The notes: generated from the sequence alone by a model not told the origin. Positions 49,981-58,930 are shown, numbered from the stretch's first letter. The stretch: DNA of 64,000 nucleotides from Streptomyces abikoensis (GCF_014648775.1 NZ_BMRT01000003.1:186001-250000), one strand, 5' to 3'. Translations and numbers: made by a program.

Positions 49981-52053
49981 TCACCAGCCGCCGGTGAGCC
50001 GGAGCGGCCGGCTGAGCCGGCCGTCGCCGGTGTTGCGCCACTCCTTGAGGACGCCCGTCGTGTCGTCGCGGGCCATGAGGTGGGCGATGCCGCCGGTGCG
50101 GAGGGCCAGCGGGGTGATCTCCGAGAGGCCGCGGCCGTCGGCGATCCGCCGGGGGCGGCCGAAGGTGCCGTCCCCCTTGCCGGCCCAGAGCAGGAGCGCG
50201 CCGTGCTCGTCGACGGCGACGAGGTCGGTCCGGCCGTCGCCGGTGAAGTCCCCGGCGCGGGTCCGGGTGGCGTGCCGGCCGCGCATGAGGACGCGGGGGC
50301 GGCCGAACGTGCCGTTCCCCTCGCCGGGCCAGACGCGGAGCGTCCCGTCGGCGTCGGCGGCGACGAGGTCGGGGATGCCGTCGCCGGTGACGTCACCGGC
50401 CGTGGTCCCGGTGAAGTGCCAGCCGTGGGTGAGGGTGCGGGGGCGGCCGAACGTGCCGTCCCCGTTGCCGGTCCAGAGGTGGAGGGTGTCGGAGTCGTCC
50501 TTGGCGATCAGGTCGGCCTTCCCGTCGCCGGTGAAGTCGGCGGCGACGGTCTGGGTGAACTCCCAGCCACCGGTGAGCCGTCGGGGCCGGGCGGCGAAGG
50601 TGCCGTCGCCGTGCCGGGCGTCGTCGACGTCGGTGTTGCCCGGCCAGAGGTACAGGTCGTCCTCCCGGTCGGCGGCGAGGACGTCGGGGATGCCGTCGCC
50701 CGTGACGTCCGCGGCCGTGGTCTGGGTGTGGTCGAGCGGCGCCCGCGCGGGCACGGGCGCGGGGAGCAGGGCGTCGGAGAGGGCCTGGCTGCCGTTGTCG
50801 CCGAAGTGGAGGCGGTCGCCGCCCCGGTTGTAGTAGGCGGCGAAGAGCCGGGTGGGGTCCAGGGGGTCGCGTGACGCCTCGTCGAAGTCCACGAGGGAGT
50901 CGATGTCGCGGGTGGCGCGGAGGTAGGCGTTGACCTGCTGCCTTACGCGTTCCCTGGCGGGGGTGTACGCGTTCTCGTAGCCGCGGAAGGGCGGGATGGT
51001 GGCGGCGGCGAAGGTCAGCCCGGCGGCGTGGGCGCGGGTGGCGAGCCGCCTTATCCCGGCGACGAGTTCCGCGCTGCCCGCGTCGGCGAAGATGATGTCG
51101 TTGACGCCCTCGAAGAGGACGACGGACCGCACGTTCGGCTGGGCGAGGACGTCGCGGTCGAAGCGGAGCAGCGCGCTCTGCCCGGATTCGGCGGGCTCGG
51201 TGCCGCGCAGCAGGTGGTTGGCGGAGATCCCGGCGTTGACGACGCCCATGGGCCGGGGCCGGGCCTGCAGGGCGCGCGCGTAGTCGTCGGGCAGGCGGCG
51301 GTCGGTGTCGGGGGTGGTGTGCCCGCCGTCGGTCTGCGAGTCCCCGAGGAGGACCACCGTCCCGCCGCCGCGCGTCGGGCGGACGTCGACGCCGCCGAGG
51401 AACGCCCAGAACGGGAACCGGGTGGGGAAGCCGCCGCTCCCGGTGTCGGAGGCGTGGTCCGTCGCGTCGCCGGGGGCGGACGCGTAGGAGGTCGTCAGGG
51501 TGTAGGCGTGGAAGGGCGCGGTGCGGACGGCCTCCGGCAGATACACGCTGACCAGGAGGTTCTCGTCGGCCTTGACACGGAAGGTGGCGGGGTCGCCGAT
51601 GACGCTCCCGCCGGGCCCGATGACGGTGCCCCGTCTTCCCCCGCCGAAGGTGAGGGTGACGGGCGCGGCGGCCGCGCCGGCTCCCCGGTCCTGGTGGGCG
51701 AGGGTGGCGTGCCCGATGGTGACGGGTTCACGGCTGAAGGTGTTCACGAGCTGGATCCGCGCGGCGGACCCGGCGATGCTGGTGTGGACGACCATGCGGA
51801 GCGTCTGCCGCCCGGCCACCCCGGTACGGGAGGCGGGCCCGGCGGTGCCCATGGCCGTGCCCCAGGTCCTGGTCCAGGCCGTGGTCCCGGTCGTGGCCCT
51901 GGAGGAGCCGTCGGCGGCGGCGCTCGGGGAGGCGGCGAGCAGGGGGACGGCCGCCGCGCAGAGCGCCGTGACCACGGCCGTCACCAGGGACCGTCTGAGA
52001 CGGGGTCGTCTTAAACGGGTGCGGATCGAGCGGGTGCGAGGGTGCCGTGCCAT
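49981..52053 (-). CDS. Secreted GDSL/SGNH esterase with C-terminal FG-GAP (VCBS) repeats
   Basis: A 690-aa exported hydrolase. The long signal region is Arg-rich, possibly Tat (RRPRLRRSLVTAVVTALCAAAVPLLAASPSAAA). SGNH domain about 190-445: nucleophile Ser in VVLLGDSQTDGG, Gly in VVNAGISANHL, Asn in EGVNDI, Asp/His in GDRLHFGDNG. Then four full FG-GAP repeats (DVTGDGIPD, DFTGDGKAD, DVTGDGIPD, DFTGDGRTD) and a degenerate fifth, forming a calcium-binding propeller blade set. ATG 52053 has GGAGGGAG upstream. Codon 14 is TTA (52012-52014), implying bldA dependence. Confidence 0.9.
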   Translation of the reverse strand: MARHPRTRSIRTRLRRPRLRRSLVTAVVTALCAAAVPLLAASPSAAADGSSRATTGTTAWTRTWGTAMGTAGPASRTGVAGRQTLRMVVHTSIAGSAARIQLVNTFSREPVTIGHATLAHQDRGAGAAAAPVTLTFGGGRRGTVIGPGGSVIGDPATFRVKADENLLVSVYLPEAVRTAPFHAYTLTTSYASAPGDATDHASDTGSGGFPTRFPFWAFLGGVDVRPTRGGGTVVLLGDSQTDGGHTTPDTDRRLPDDYARALQARPRPMGVVNAGISANHLLRGTEPAESGQSALLRFDRDVLAQPNVRSVVLFEGVNDIIFADAGSAELVAGIRRLATRAHAAGLTFAAATIPPFRGYENAYTPARERVRQQVNAYLRATRDIDSLVDFDEASRDPLDPTRLFAAYYNRGGDRLHFGDNGSQALSDALLPAPVPARAPLDHTQTTAADVTGDGIPDVLAADREDDLYLWPGNTDVDDARHGDGTFAARPRRLTGGWEFTQTVAADFTGDGKADLIAKDDSDTLHLWTGNGDGTFGRPRTLTHGWHFTGTTAGDVTGDGIPDLVAADADGTLRVWPGEGNGTFGRPRVLMRGRHATRTRAGDFTGDGRTDLVAVDEHGALLLWAGKGDGTFGRPRRIADGRGLSEITPLALRTGGIAHLMARDDTTGVLKEWRNTGDGRLSRPLRLTGGW

Positions 52054-52232
52054 GGGTGCCGTCTCCCTCCGGGCGACGCGGCGGATGACCTTCCGGCGCA
52101 CACATCATGGAGGCCCGGCGGGGCCCGGGGAAGGGCCCGGAGCCCATGACTCCCTCTGGTCGACGGGTGATCCCCGGGCGGTCACGGGGAGTTCAGCCGG
52201 GGGCGGCCGCGGGGCCGGGACCGGCGGAGGAG

Positions 52233-52775
52233 TCAGCCCGGGAAGCGGAGGAAGGACGGCGGTACGGCCTCCGCCAGCCAGACGCCGTTCCCGGTCACCC
52301 GGAAGGCGTGCCCGGCGCGGTGCATGGCGCCCGCGTCGACGGAGAGGATCACGGGCCTGCCGCGGCGGGCGCCCACGCGCTCGGCCGTCGCGCGGTCGGC
52401 GGACAGGTGGACGTGGTGCCGGTTCATCGGGCGCAGGCCCTCCGCGCGGATCGCCGCGACGTTGCGGGCGACCGTGCCGTGGTAGAGGTACGGCGGGGGC
52501 TCGGTGACCGGCAGTCCCAGGTCGACCGGGACCGAGTGGCCCTGCCGGGCGCGGACGCGGCCGTCCTCGATCGCGAAGCGCTGTTTGTCGTTGGTGGCGA
52601 CGACGTGGTCCAGCTCTTCCCGGGAGAAGGGGAAGCCGTGCGCGGCGGCCGCGGCCAGCAGGGTCCCGATGTCCACCCATCCCTGCGGGTCGAGCTCGAT
52701 GCCGATCCGGCCGGGCTCGTGGCGCAGGTGCTTGGAGAGGTACTTCGAGATCCTTACGGTCCGGTCGCGCGTCAT
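52233..52775 (-). CDS. kptA: RNA 2'-phosphotransferase (Tpt1/KptA family)
   Basis: Removes an internal RNA 2'-phosphate by transferring it to NAD+, giving ADP-ribose 1'',2''-cyclic phosphate. 180 aa, family length. Motifs: [14 protein letters not shown] (N-terminal winged-helix lobe with Arg/Lys contacts), YLYHGT and HHVHLS (catalytic His and Arg region), [11 protein letters not shown], and [10 protein letters not shown]. Bacteria lack the fungal type of tRNA splicing, so the substrate is unknown; some family members also ADP-ribosylate RNA or DNA ends. Followed in the same direction by the GDSL gene. Confidence 0.93.
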   Translation of the reverse strand: MTRDRTVRISKYLSKHLRHEPGRIGIELDPQGWVDIGTLLAAAAAHGFPFSREELDHVVATNDKQRFAIEDGRVRARQGHSVPVDLGLPVTEPPPYLYHGTVARNVAAIRAEGLRPMNRHHVHLSADRATAERVGARRGRPVILSVDAGAMHRAGHAFRVTGNGVWLAEAVPPSFLRFPG

Positions 52776-52807
52776 ACGTCCAGCGTGCCGCGCGGGGGCG
52801 GCGCCCG

Positions 52808-53746
52808 TCACCCGGGTTTCGCCGCGACCGCGGTGGGAGCCGGGGCCTCCGCGTCCCGGGCGAGGAGCAGGGGGAGGGCCAGGACGATGGGCGGGTCGCT
52901 CGGGGCGGGGGCGCGCAGGCGGAGGCGGAAGGAGCCGTGGGTGGGGGCGCGGGTCGTCGCGACCGAGCGGCGGGCGCCCGCCGGGTCGTCGAGGGCGTCG
53001 GCCACGCGCGTGGCGCGGTCGAAGCAGACGGCCAGGACGTGGTGCTCCGCGTCGGCGGGCGGGCGCAGCCGGACGGTGGCCGTGGCGGGGGTCACCGCGC
53101 AGGCCACGGGGAGGTCCTGGGGGACGCCGTGGGGGAAGAGGCCCGTGAAGAGCACGGCGTCGCGGAGCGCGGCGTCGGCGGGGGCCGCGCCGACGACCCG
53201 GCCGGTGATCCCGGCCGCGAGGCCGGGATCGGTGGGGCCGGTGAGGTCGGGATCGGTGGGGCCGGTGGGGTCGGGATCGGTGGGGCCGGTGGGGTCTGCG
53301 GGATCTGTGGGACCGGTCAGCCCGCAGGCGTCCACGAGTTCGCCGATCCCCCGGTCGCCGTGGCGGTCGACGAGCGCCTTGAAGCGGCTCGGGGACATCC
53401 CGACGAGGCGGGTGAACTGGGTGGTGAACGTGCCGAGGCTGGCGTAGCCGACGGCCGTGCACACGTCCGTCACCCTGGGGCTGCCCCGGATCATCATCCG
53501 CTGGGCCTCCGCCATCCGCAGCGCGGCCAGAAAGCGCCCCGGGGTGACGGCCGTGACGCTGCGGAAGACGCGGTGGAAGTGGAAGGGGCTGAACAGGCCG
53601 GCCTCAGCGTGGTCGGTCAGGCACTGGGTCTCGCCCAGGTGGTCGCGCATCCGGCGGATCGCCCGTTCGACCGAGGCGAGTTGCTCCGCCGAGGGCGACG
53701 GGCGGACGGCGGGGGCGGGCGACGGGGGCGCGGCGGCGGCGCGCAC
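52808..53746 (-). CDS. AraC-family transcriptional regulator with repeat-expanded linker
   Basis: A 312-aa regulator. The AraC DNA-binding domain is N-terminal (about 20-120): [59 protein letters not shown], then [30 protein letters not shown] linker of Thr-Gly-Pro-Thr-Asp-Pro repeats (about 143-176) leads to an unidentified C-terminal domain with beta-strand character ([20 protein letters not shown]). GTG 53746 starts 2 bp after the START-protein stop, so the two are one transcript and the effector may relate to the START ligand. Confidence 0.88.
   Translation of the reverse strand: MRAAAAPPSPAPAVRPSPSAEQLASVERAIRRMRDHLGETQCLTDHAEAGLFSPFHFHRVFRSVTAVTPGRFLAALRMAEAQRMMIRGSPRVTDVCTAVGYASLGTFTTQFTRLVGMSPSRFKALVDRHGDRGIGELVDACGLTGPTDPADPTGPTDPDPTGPTDPDLTGPTDPGLAAGITGRVVGAAPADAALRDAVLFTGLFPHGVPQDLPVACAVTPATATVRLRPPADAEHHVLAVCFDRATRVADALDDPAGARRSVATTRAPTHGSFRLRLRAPAPSDPPIVLALPLLLARDAEAPAPTAVAAKPG
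53225..53320. repeat. Minisatellite of 24-bp units inside the AraC gene
   Basis: Three nearly identical units (53225-53248, 53249-53272, 53273-53296; consensus GGGATCGGTGGGGCCGGTGR then GGTC) plus a degenerate fourth to about 53320. Each encodes eight residues ([12 protein letters not shown]), so length changes keep the frame. Confidence 0.9.
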
Positions 53747-53748
53747 GG

Positions 53749-54579
53749 TCAGCCCGGCCCGGCGGCGGCGCGGGCCCGGTCGCGGGCGCTCGCCAGGGAG
53801 GCGACCCAGGTGGCGGTGAAGCGGCGGCGCAGCTCCTGGGCGCGGCCGTCCGGGAGGCCGAGGGCCGTCCAGCCGCGGTGGGCGAAGGACAGCCGCAGGG
53901 CCTCTCCGGCGGGGACGAGGGTCACCCTGGCGGCCGGGGCCCGGGCGGTTCCCGGGATCTCGACGGTGAACGTCAGCTCCTCGTCCTCGCGCAGCTCCCA
54001 TTCCCGCAGCGCGAACCTTCGTGGTCCCTCGTCGTCGATGACGAAGAACCATGCCGGACGGAAGCCGTCCTCGGCGACGGGGAGCCAGTCCAGCAGGGTG
54101 GGGTGGGCCAGGGGCCGGTAGGGGCCGGCCGGGAGGTCGACCGCGCCGTCGATGTCGTCGCGCAGGGCGTAGCGGGCGTCGCGGCCGGTGCGCAGGTGAC
54201 GGGCGAGGCGGTCGAGGAAGTCCGTCCAGCCCTCGTGGAGCTGGGCCGCCTCGGCGGGGGTGCGGGTGTCGTCGTGGTCGGCGACGGTGAGCAGGGCGGC
54301 GCCGGGGCCGGCCGGCTCCAGGGTCCAGACGACGCGCTGCCGCTTGCCCACGCCCAGGAAGCGCCAGTCGAACCCGACCGTGCGGCCGGGGACGAGGGCG
54401 GTGGGCCGCAGGGTGAAGAAGTCGCCGTCGTCGAAGCCGAGGCGGTTGTCCTCGCCCACGGCCAGGGGGCCCGCGAGATCGCCGAACCACCGCGCCACCC
54501 GGGCCGGTTCGGTCAGTGCCGGCCACACGCGCGCCGGTGGTGCGGGGAGGCGGGCGGTGACCCGTACCGCGTCCGACAC
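53749..54579 (-). CDS. SRPBCC/START-like (AHSA1-type) protein
   Basis: A 276-aa protein with a helix-grip AHSA1/START fold in its first about 145 residues: VRVTARLPAPPARVWPALTEPARVARWFGDLAGPL, GKRQRVVWTLEP and HEGWTDFLDRLARHLRTG. The C-terminal half is a second, weaker beta-rich domain. The fold binds hydrophobic ligands or acts as a cochaperone/cyclase. GTG 54579 has GAGGACGAG upstream. It is read from the strong promoter at 54650-54677, with the AraC gene after it. Its HLRTG region resembles the START domains of the protein at 59636. Confidence 0.87.
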   Translation of the reverse strand: MSDAVRVTARLPAPPARVWPALTEPARVARWFGDLAGPLAVGEDNRLGFDDGDFFTLRPTALVPGRTVGFDWRFLGVGKRQRVVWTLEPAGPGAALLTVADHDDTRTPAEAAQLHEGWTDFLDRLARHLRTGRDARYALRDDIDGAVDLPAGPYRPLAHPTLLDWLPVAEDGFRPAWFFVIDDEGPRRFALREWELREDEELTFTVEIPGTARAPAARVTLVPAGEALRLSFAHRGWTALGLPDGRAQELRRRFTATWVASLASARDRARAAAGPG

Positions 54580-54596
54580 CTCGTCCTCCTCTCGCC

Positions 54597-54624
54597 GCCG
54601 GTACCGGGCCGTTCGCCGGTACCG
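54597..54624. promoter_or_regulatory. Direct repeat GCCGGTACCG in the leader of the START-AraC operon
   Basis: Copies at 54597-54606 and 54615-54624, 18 bp apart, each containing the palindrome CGGTACCG. They lie between the predicted transcription start (about 54643) and the GTG at 54579, where a bound repressor would block elongation or initiation. Confidence 0.5.
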
Positions 54625-54649
54625 TGCTACCGCCGGAGGGATCGCTCCC

Positions 54650-54677
54650 ATATTATGTAGCCTCTGTTCGCTGTCAA
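54650..54677 (-). promoter_or_regulatory. Near-consensus sigma-70 (HrdB-type) promoter for the START-AraC operon
   Basis: On the minus strand TTGACA (54677-54672), a 16-bp spacer and TAATAT (54655-54650). An exact consensus -35 with a 5/6 -10 is rare in such GC-rich DNA. Confidence 0.75.
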
Positions 54678-54747
54678 CGCTCCAACTCAGCGCGTCTCCA
54701 GGTACGTTCAGCCACTCGCTCGAACGCCGGGAGGAGGCCGGGAGGCC

Positions 54748-56013
54748 ATGGAGGTCAGCCACGCGGCGCTCGCAGGCCGGCTCGCGACCGTCGCCGTCGT
54801 CACCGCCCGGCACGCCGCCGCGGGCACCCTCGACGCGGTGCGCGCGGGGCCGGGCGGGCTGCCGGAGGTGATCGGCGGCAGGGCGGCGCGGCTGCTGTCG
54901 GGGCTCGGGCCCACGTTCGTCAAGGGCGGGCAGCTGCTCAGCACCCGGCACGACCTGCTGCCGCCCAGGATCTGCAGGTCGCTGGGCCGGCTGCACGACC
55001 GGGTGCCGCCGATGACCCGGGCGCAGACGGCGGAATCGCTCGGCCGGACCTATGGCTCCCGGCGGCCCTGGCCGTTCGCCTCCTTCGACTGGACGCCCGC
55101 CGCCAGCGGCAGCATCGCCTGCGTCTACCGCGCCGAGCTGGCCGACGGGCGCGGCGTGGCCGTGAAGGTCCGCAGACCCGGCATCCAGCACCGGATGCAC
55201 ACGGACTTCGCGCTGCTGCGGGCCGGGGCCCGGCTGATGGAGCGGCTGCCGCCGCTGCGCGAGGTGCCCGCGCGGCGGATCGTGGAGGAGGTCGGGGGCG
55301 CGGTCCTCGGCCAGCTCGACCTGGAGCGGGAGGCGCGCTCGCTGGCCGCGCTGCGCGCCAACCTCTCCCGGCTGCCGTACTTCCGCCTGCCCGCGCCCAT
55401 CCCGGAGGCGTCCGGCCCGGACGCGCTGGTGATGGACCTGATCGAGCCGCTCGACCGCTTCCAGGCCGGCCGGCTCGACCGCGAGCAGCGGCGGCGGATC
55501 GTCCGGAACGTCCTCCAGGGCGTGTACCGGATGCTGTTCATCGACGGGCTCGTGCACTGCGACATGCACCCGGGGAACCTGTACCTCAACCCCGACGGGG
55601 TGGTGGTGCTGCTGGACGCGGGCTTCGTCGTCCAGTTGGAGCCCCCGGTGCGCCGTCTGTTCGCGGAGTTCTTCATGAACATGTCCCTGGGGCGGGGCCC
55701 GGAGTGCGCGGACGTGGTCCTGCGCAGCGCCGAGCGCATCCCGCCGGGGTGCGATCTGGCCGGCTTCCGGTCCGGGATCGTGGAGCTGGTGGCGGAGGCG
55801 GCCGGGCGGACGGCCGGGCAGTTCCGGCTGGCGCCCTTCGCCACCCGCCTGTTCGACCTCCAGCGGCGCTCGGGGATCGCGGCGGCCCCGGCCTTCGTCT
55901 TCCCGCTGATGTCCCTGCTGGTGCTCGAGGGAATGATCAACGAGTTCGACGTGGACGTCGACTTCCAGGGCGAGGCCATCCCGACCCTGCTCACCGCGCT
56001 CAACACGTACTGA
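54748..56013 (+). CDS. ABC1/UbiB (COQ8-like) atypical kinase
   Basis: A 421-aa UbiB-family protein. Family hallmarks: KxGQ as FVKGGQLLSTRHDLLPPRI, Ala-rich loop WTPAASGSIACVYRAEL, VAVKVRRPGI (Lys), LDLEREARSL (ExD), and the active site HCDMHPGNLYLNPDGVVVLLDAGF. C-terminal FVFPLMSLLVLEGMI is hydrophobic but no clear membrane anchor is seen. Members support quinone or isoprenoid lipid synthesis (COQ8, UbiB) by ATPase action on enzyme complexes. GGGAGG precedes the ATG. First gene of the plus-strand run to 62741; divergent from the START-AraC operon. Confidence 0.9.
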   Translation: MEVSHAALAGRLATVAVVTARHAAAGTLDAVRAGPGGLPEVIGGRAARLLSGLGPTFVKGGQLLSTRHDLLPPRICRSLGRLHDRVPPMTRAQTAESLGRTYGSRRPWPFASFDWTPAASGSIACVYRAELADGRGVAVKVRRPGIQHRMHTDFALLRAGARLMERLPPLREVPARRIVEEVGGAVLGQLDLEREARSLAALRANLSRLPYFRLPAPIPEASGPDALVMDLIEPLDRFQAGRLDREQRRRIVRNVLQGVYRMLFIDGLVHCDMHPGNLYLNPDGVVVLLDAGFVVQLEPPVRRLFAEFFMNMSLGRGPECADVVLRSAERIPPGCDLAGFRSGIVELVAEAAGRTAGQFRLAPFATRLFDLQRRSGIAAAPAFVFPLMSLLVLEGMINEFDVDVDFQGEAIPTLLTALNTY

Positions 56014-56098
56014 CGCCGGGCGGCGCCGGACCGGGCGCACCGGGCGGGCACGTTCCCCGGCCGGCTCCCGTGCGCGCGGGCGATGAGGAGGACCGACC

Positions 56099-57466
56099 AT
56101 GGACAGATCGGGTGCGCCGGCCGCGTCGGCCGCGCGGGAGGCCCGGGCGGACCACGCGGCGCGGGCCGTACGGGCGTTCCGGCCCGTCTCCGTGCGGGTG
56201 GACGGTGGCGGGCGGGCGGACGGTGGCGGGCGGGTGGACGGCAGAGGGCCCGTTCCGGCCGCCGCGTTCCGCTGGGACGTGGCCGGTGACCCCCGGGACC
56301 CGCTCGCCGTGGCCCTGCGGCACGCCTCCCGCCGGGACGCCGAGCCCGCCGTGGCCGTCGTCCTCGGCACCGCGCACCGGTCCGGGGACAGCGCCGTGCT
56401 GCTGGAGGGGATCGCCCGCGCCGGCGCGTCCGGCGGGCGGCGGCTGGTGCTGCTGCACCGGGGCGCCGGGGGCGGGAGCCTGCTGCGCTCGGCGGCGCTG
56501 GAGTCGCCGGGGCTGCGGGTCGCCGTCCTCGAACTGCCCGTGCGGGACGCCGGTCCCGGCCTCCCCGCCCGGATCGCCCGCCTCGCGCGGGACGCCGCCC
56601 CGGGCGCCGAGCTGCGGGTGGCCGGGGACGGCACGGTCACCCGTACCGGCTGGCGGGCGGTGCCGCTGCCCGAGCCGCCGGTGCCGCCGGACGGCCCGGC
56701 CCGGCCGGGCGGCGCCGCTCTGATCACCGGCGGTCTCGGGGGACTGGGGCTGCGGGCGGCGGCCGTGCTGTCGGCGGTCCGCGGCTACCGTCCCGTCCTC
56801 CTCGACACCACCGCCCCCGGGGAGTTGCCGCCACGCCCGGCCGCGCTGCTGCGCCGGCTGTGCGACGCCCCGCCCGGCGCCGACGTGCTCACCGCCGACG
56901 TCACCGACCACCGGGCGGTCGCCCGGGTCCTCGGCCGGGTGCCGCTGCCCGTGCGGGCCGTCGTGCACTGCGCGGGCGTCGTCGCCGGCGGCCCGGTCGC
57001 CGGCGCCCGGGCCCGGGACCTGGACGCGCTCGCGGCCCCCAAGGCGGACGGGCTGGCCACCGTGCTCGACGCCCTCGACACCGGCCCGCTGCGGCACCTG
57101 GTCGTCTTCGGCTCGGTCACCGCGCGGGTGGCGCACCGGCAGCTGGGGGGCTACGGCCTGGCCAACGAGCTGCTGCGACGGGAGGCGCTGCGCCGGGCGG
57201 CGGCGCTGCCGCGCTGTGCGACGGTGGTGGCCGAGTGGTCGCTGTGGAGCGGGGCGGGCCGGGCGCACGAGATGGGCGCCGTGGGGCAGGCCCGCCGGAT
57301 GGGCATGGCGCCGGTGCCGCTCGCGCCCGGCATGGCCGCGCTGCTGCGGCTGTTGCGGTGGCCGGCGGGGGCACGGGCGGCCGGCGCCGTCGTCCTCACG
57401 GGGCCGGGCGAGGACGCGACGTTCCCGCCGGAGGATCCGAACGAGCCGGGCAACAGCCCAACTTGA
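56099..57466 (+). CDS. Free-standing PKS-type ketoreductase (SDR)
   Basis: A 455-aa protein with the two-part build of a modular polyketide-synthase KR domain: an N-terminal structural half (to about 200) and a catalytic half (about 200-440). Cofactor motif ITGGLGGLGL; VHCAGVV; Lys in APKADGL; Ser in VFGSVTAR; Tyr/Asn in GGYGLANELLR; then EWSLWSG and RMGMAPVPLAPGMAALL, the usual KR tail. The LDD motif of B-type KRs is absent (GVVAGGPV). No KS, AT or ACP is encoded nearby, so it must act in trans. The gene start has a Gly/Val/Asp-rich repeat (56195-56240). 85 bp after the UbiB gene, same strand. Confidence 0.85.
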   Translation: MDRSGAPAASAAREARADHAARAVRAFRPVSVRVDGGGRADGGGRVDGRGPVPAAAFRWDVAGDPRDPLAVALRHASRRDAEPAVAVVLGTAHRSGDSAVLLEGIARAGASGGRRLVLLHRGAGGGSLLRSAALESPGLRVAVLELPVRDAGPGLPARIARLARDAAPGAELRVAGDGTVTRTGWRAVPLPEPPVPPDGPARPGGAALITGGLGGLGLRAAAVLSAVRGYRPVLLDTTAPGELPPRPAALLRRLCDAPPGADVLTADVTDHRAVARVLGRVPLPVRAVVHCAGVVAGGPVAGARARDLDALAAPKADGLATVLDALDTGPLRHLVVFGSVTARVAHRQLGGYGLANELLRREALRRAAALPRCATVVAEWSLWSGAGRAHEMGAVGQARRMGMAPVPLAPGMAALLRLLRWPAGARAAGAVVLTGPGEDATFPPEDPNEPGNSPT

Positions 57467-57558
57467 GAGAAGGCAAGCGGCCCGGGGTCGCATAACTTAC
57501 CGATAGCGAGTTCTCCCTCTGCCGGTTCCGACCGGCCCTGTCGGAAGGAAGCTCACAC

Positions 57559-58884
57559 ATGGCTATCGACTTGTGCAACAAGTCCCCGGCCGCGCTGGCC
57601 GAGGGCGACCCCGGCTCCTGGGCCGAGGCGGCCCCCGAGGACCCGGTCCTGCTGGAGGACCTCGGCTCCGAGCAGCGCGACGCGCTGAACTTCGCCTACC
57701 GCACGACGCTCAGCAACGTCGACCCCCGCTTCGTCGCCGGCGACCCGGCCGCCTGGGCCAGCGACTTCGGCTACGCGCTGGACCGCGTGGCGATCCGGCT
57801 GGACAACCGCGGCAACGACGAGCTGCGCGAGCAGGCCCTGAACCACCCCGACCCGGCGATGCGCGAGCAGGCCCTGTTCGAGTACGCGGACCGCGACCAC
57901 GCGGACGCCATCGACCTGCTGGCCCAGGCCGTCCGCGACGACACCGACCGGCAGGTGCGCTGGGACGCGCTGTGGGCCGTGGAGAAGCTGGGCGGCGCGC
58001 GGGCCGTGGCGACGCTGCAGTCCTTCCTGAAGGACGCCGACCCCGAGATCGCCGAGTGGTCGCGGCTGTTCATCAGCGAACTCCAGACCGGCGACCCGGC
58101 CTTCGACGGCCGCGAGGGCCGCTCCACGCCGGGCCGGACCTTCGACGAGACGATCTTCCTGCTGATCCACTGCGATCTGTACGTCCGGCTGGACGACTCC
58201 AACCAGCACTGGGGCAAGATCTCCCTGTCGCCGCAGGGCCTCGCACGGGTCTACGGACAGGCCCACGCCTGCCCCAACGTCGCCACCCGCGAGAAGCAGC
58301 TCGTCATCGCCAAGACCATCGCCGGGCTGCACACGGACGGCTCCCCGCACGTCGACAACTACCTCTTCCGCGGCTTCACCGACCGCAGCCGCCGCGACCG
58401 CGGCAACTTCTTCTTCGAGTCGCTGGTGCCCCGGCCGTTCTTCAAGTCCGGCCGCGCCGACGACCCGTCCCAGGGCGTCCGCCAGGCCCAGATCGGCTTC
58501 GCCCGCTACGGCACCTGGCACCTGGAGCCCCGCTTCCGGATCCACGACGAGTACGCGATCCGCTACGTCCGCGGCCGCTTCCAGGGCTGGGGGCACGTCA
58601 ACCTCGCCCGGATCGCGGGCAGGCCGCTGGAGGAGGTGCTCACCCCGGGCAACGGCGTGCTGTCCACGCTCCACGACCCCGAGGTCGGCCCGATGACCAA
58701 CGCCTTCATCCTCGGCACGTTCAAGGGCAAGCTCAACGACTGGGACGGCGACGGCGTCATCGACCTCAACTCCCGCGACGTGTACTCCACCGTCGACGGC
58801 GAGATCGACTCCGACCAGGACGGCGTCCCCGACGAGCCCGGCCTGACCTGCTGCGACTGGACCGTACGGCAGCCCCTGCCCTGA
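57559..58884 (+). CDS. HEAT-repeat protein with C-terminal calcium-loop motifs
   Basis: A 441-aa cytoplasmic-looking protein (no signal peptide). Residues about 85-175 form HEAT repeats: LREQALNHPDPAMREQALFEYADRDHADAI, RQVRWDALWAVEKLGGARAVATLQ. A middle domain of unknown type (about 195-385) holds ETIFLLIHCDLYVRL, FFFESLVPRPFF and ARYGTWHLEPRFRIHDEYAIRYVRG. The end has two Asp-rich loops, DWDGDGVIDLN (about 393) and DSDQDGVPDEPG (about 417), like EF-hand or thrombospondin type 3 calcium loops, then TCCDW. GGAAGGAAG precedes the ATG. Probably a scaffold; no catalytic motif seen. Confidence 0.8.
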   Translation: MAIDLCNKSPAALAEGDPGSWAEAAPEDPVLLEDLGSEQRDALNFAYRTTLSNVDPRFVAGDPAAWASDFGYALDRVAIRLDNRGNDELREQALNHPDPAMREQALFEYADRDHADAIDLLAQAVRDDTDRQVRWDALWAVEKLGGARAVATLQSFLKDADPEIAEWSRLFISELQTGDPAFDGREGRSTPGRTFDETIFLLIHCDLYVRLDDSNQHWGKISLSPQGLARVYGQAHACPNVATREKQLVIAKTIAGLHTDGSPHVDNYLFRGFTDRSRRDRGNFFFESLVPRPFFKSGRADDPSQGVRQAQIGFARYGTWHLEPRFRIHDEYAIRYVRGRFQGWGHVNLARIAGRPLEEVLTPGNGVLSTLHDPEVGPMTNAFILGTFKGKLNDWDGDGVIDLNSRDVYSTVDGEIDSDQDGVPDEPGLTCCDWTVRQPLP

Positions 58885-58930
58885 CGCGCCACCGCGCGCA
58901 TTCGTCATCCACCGCCCTGAAAGGGGAGAG

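Noticed and set aside
53225..53320. Regular repeats considered as a CRISPR array
   Set aside because: Units are contiguous without spacers and encode an in-frame linker.
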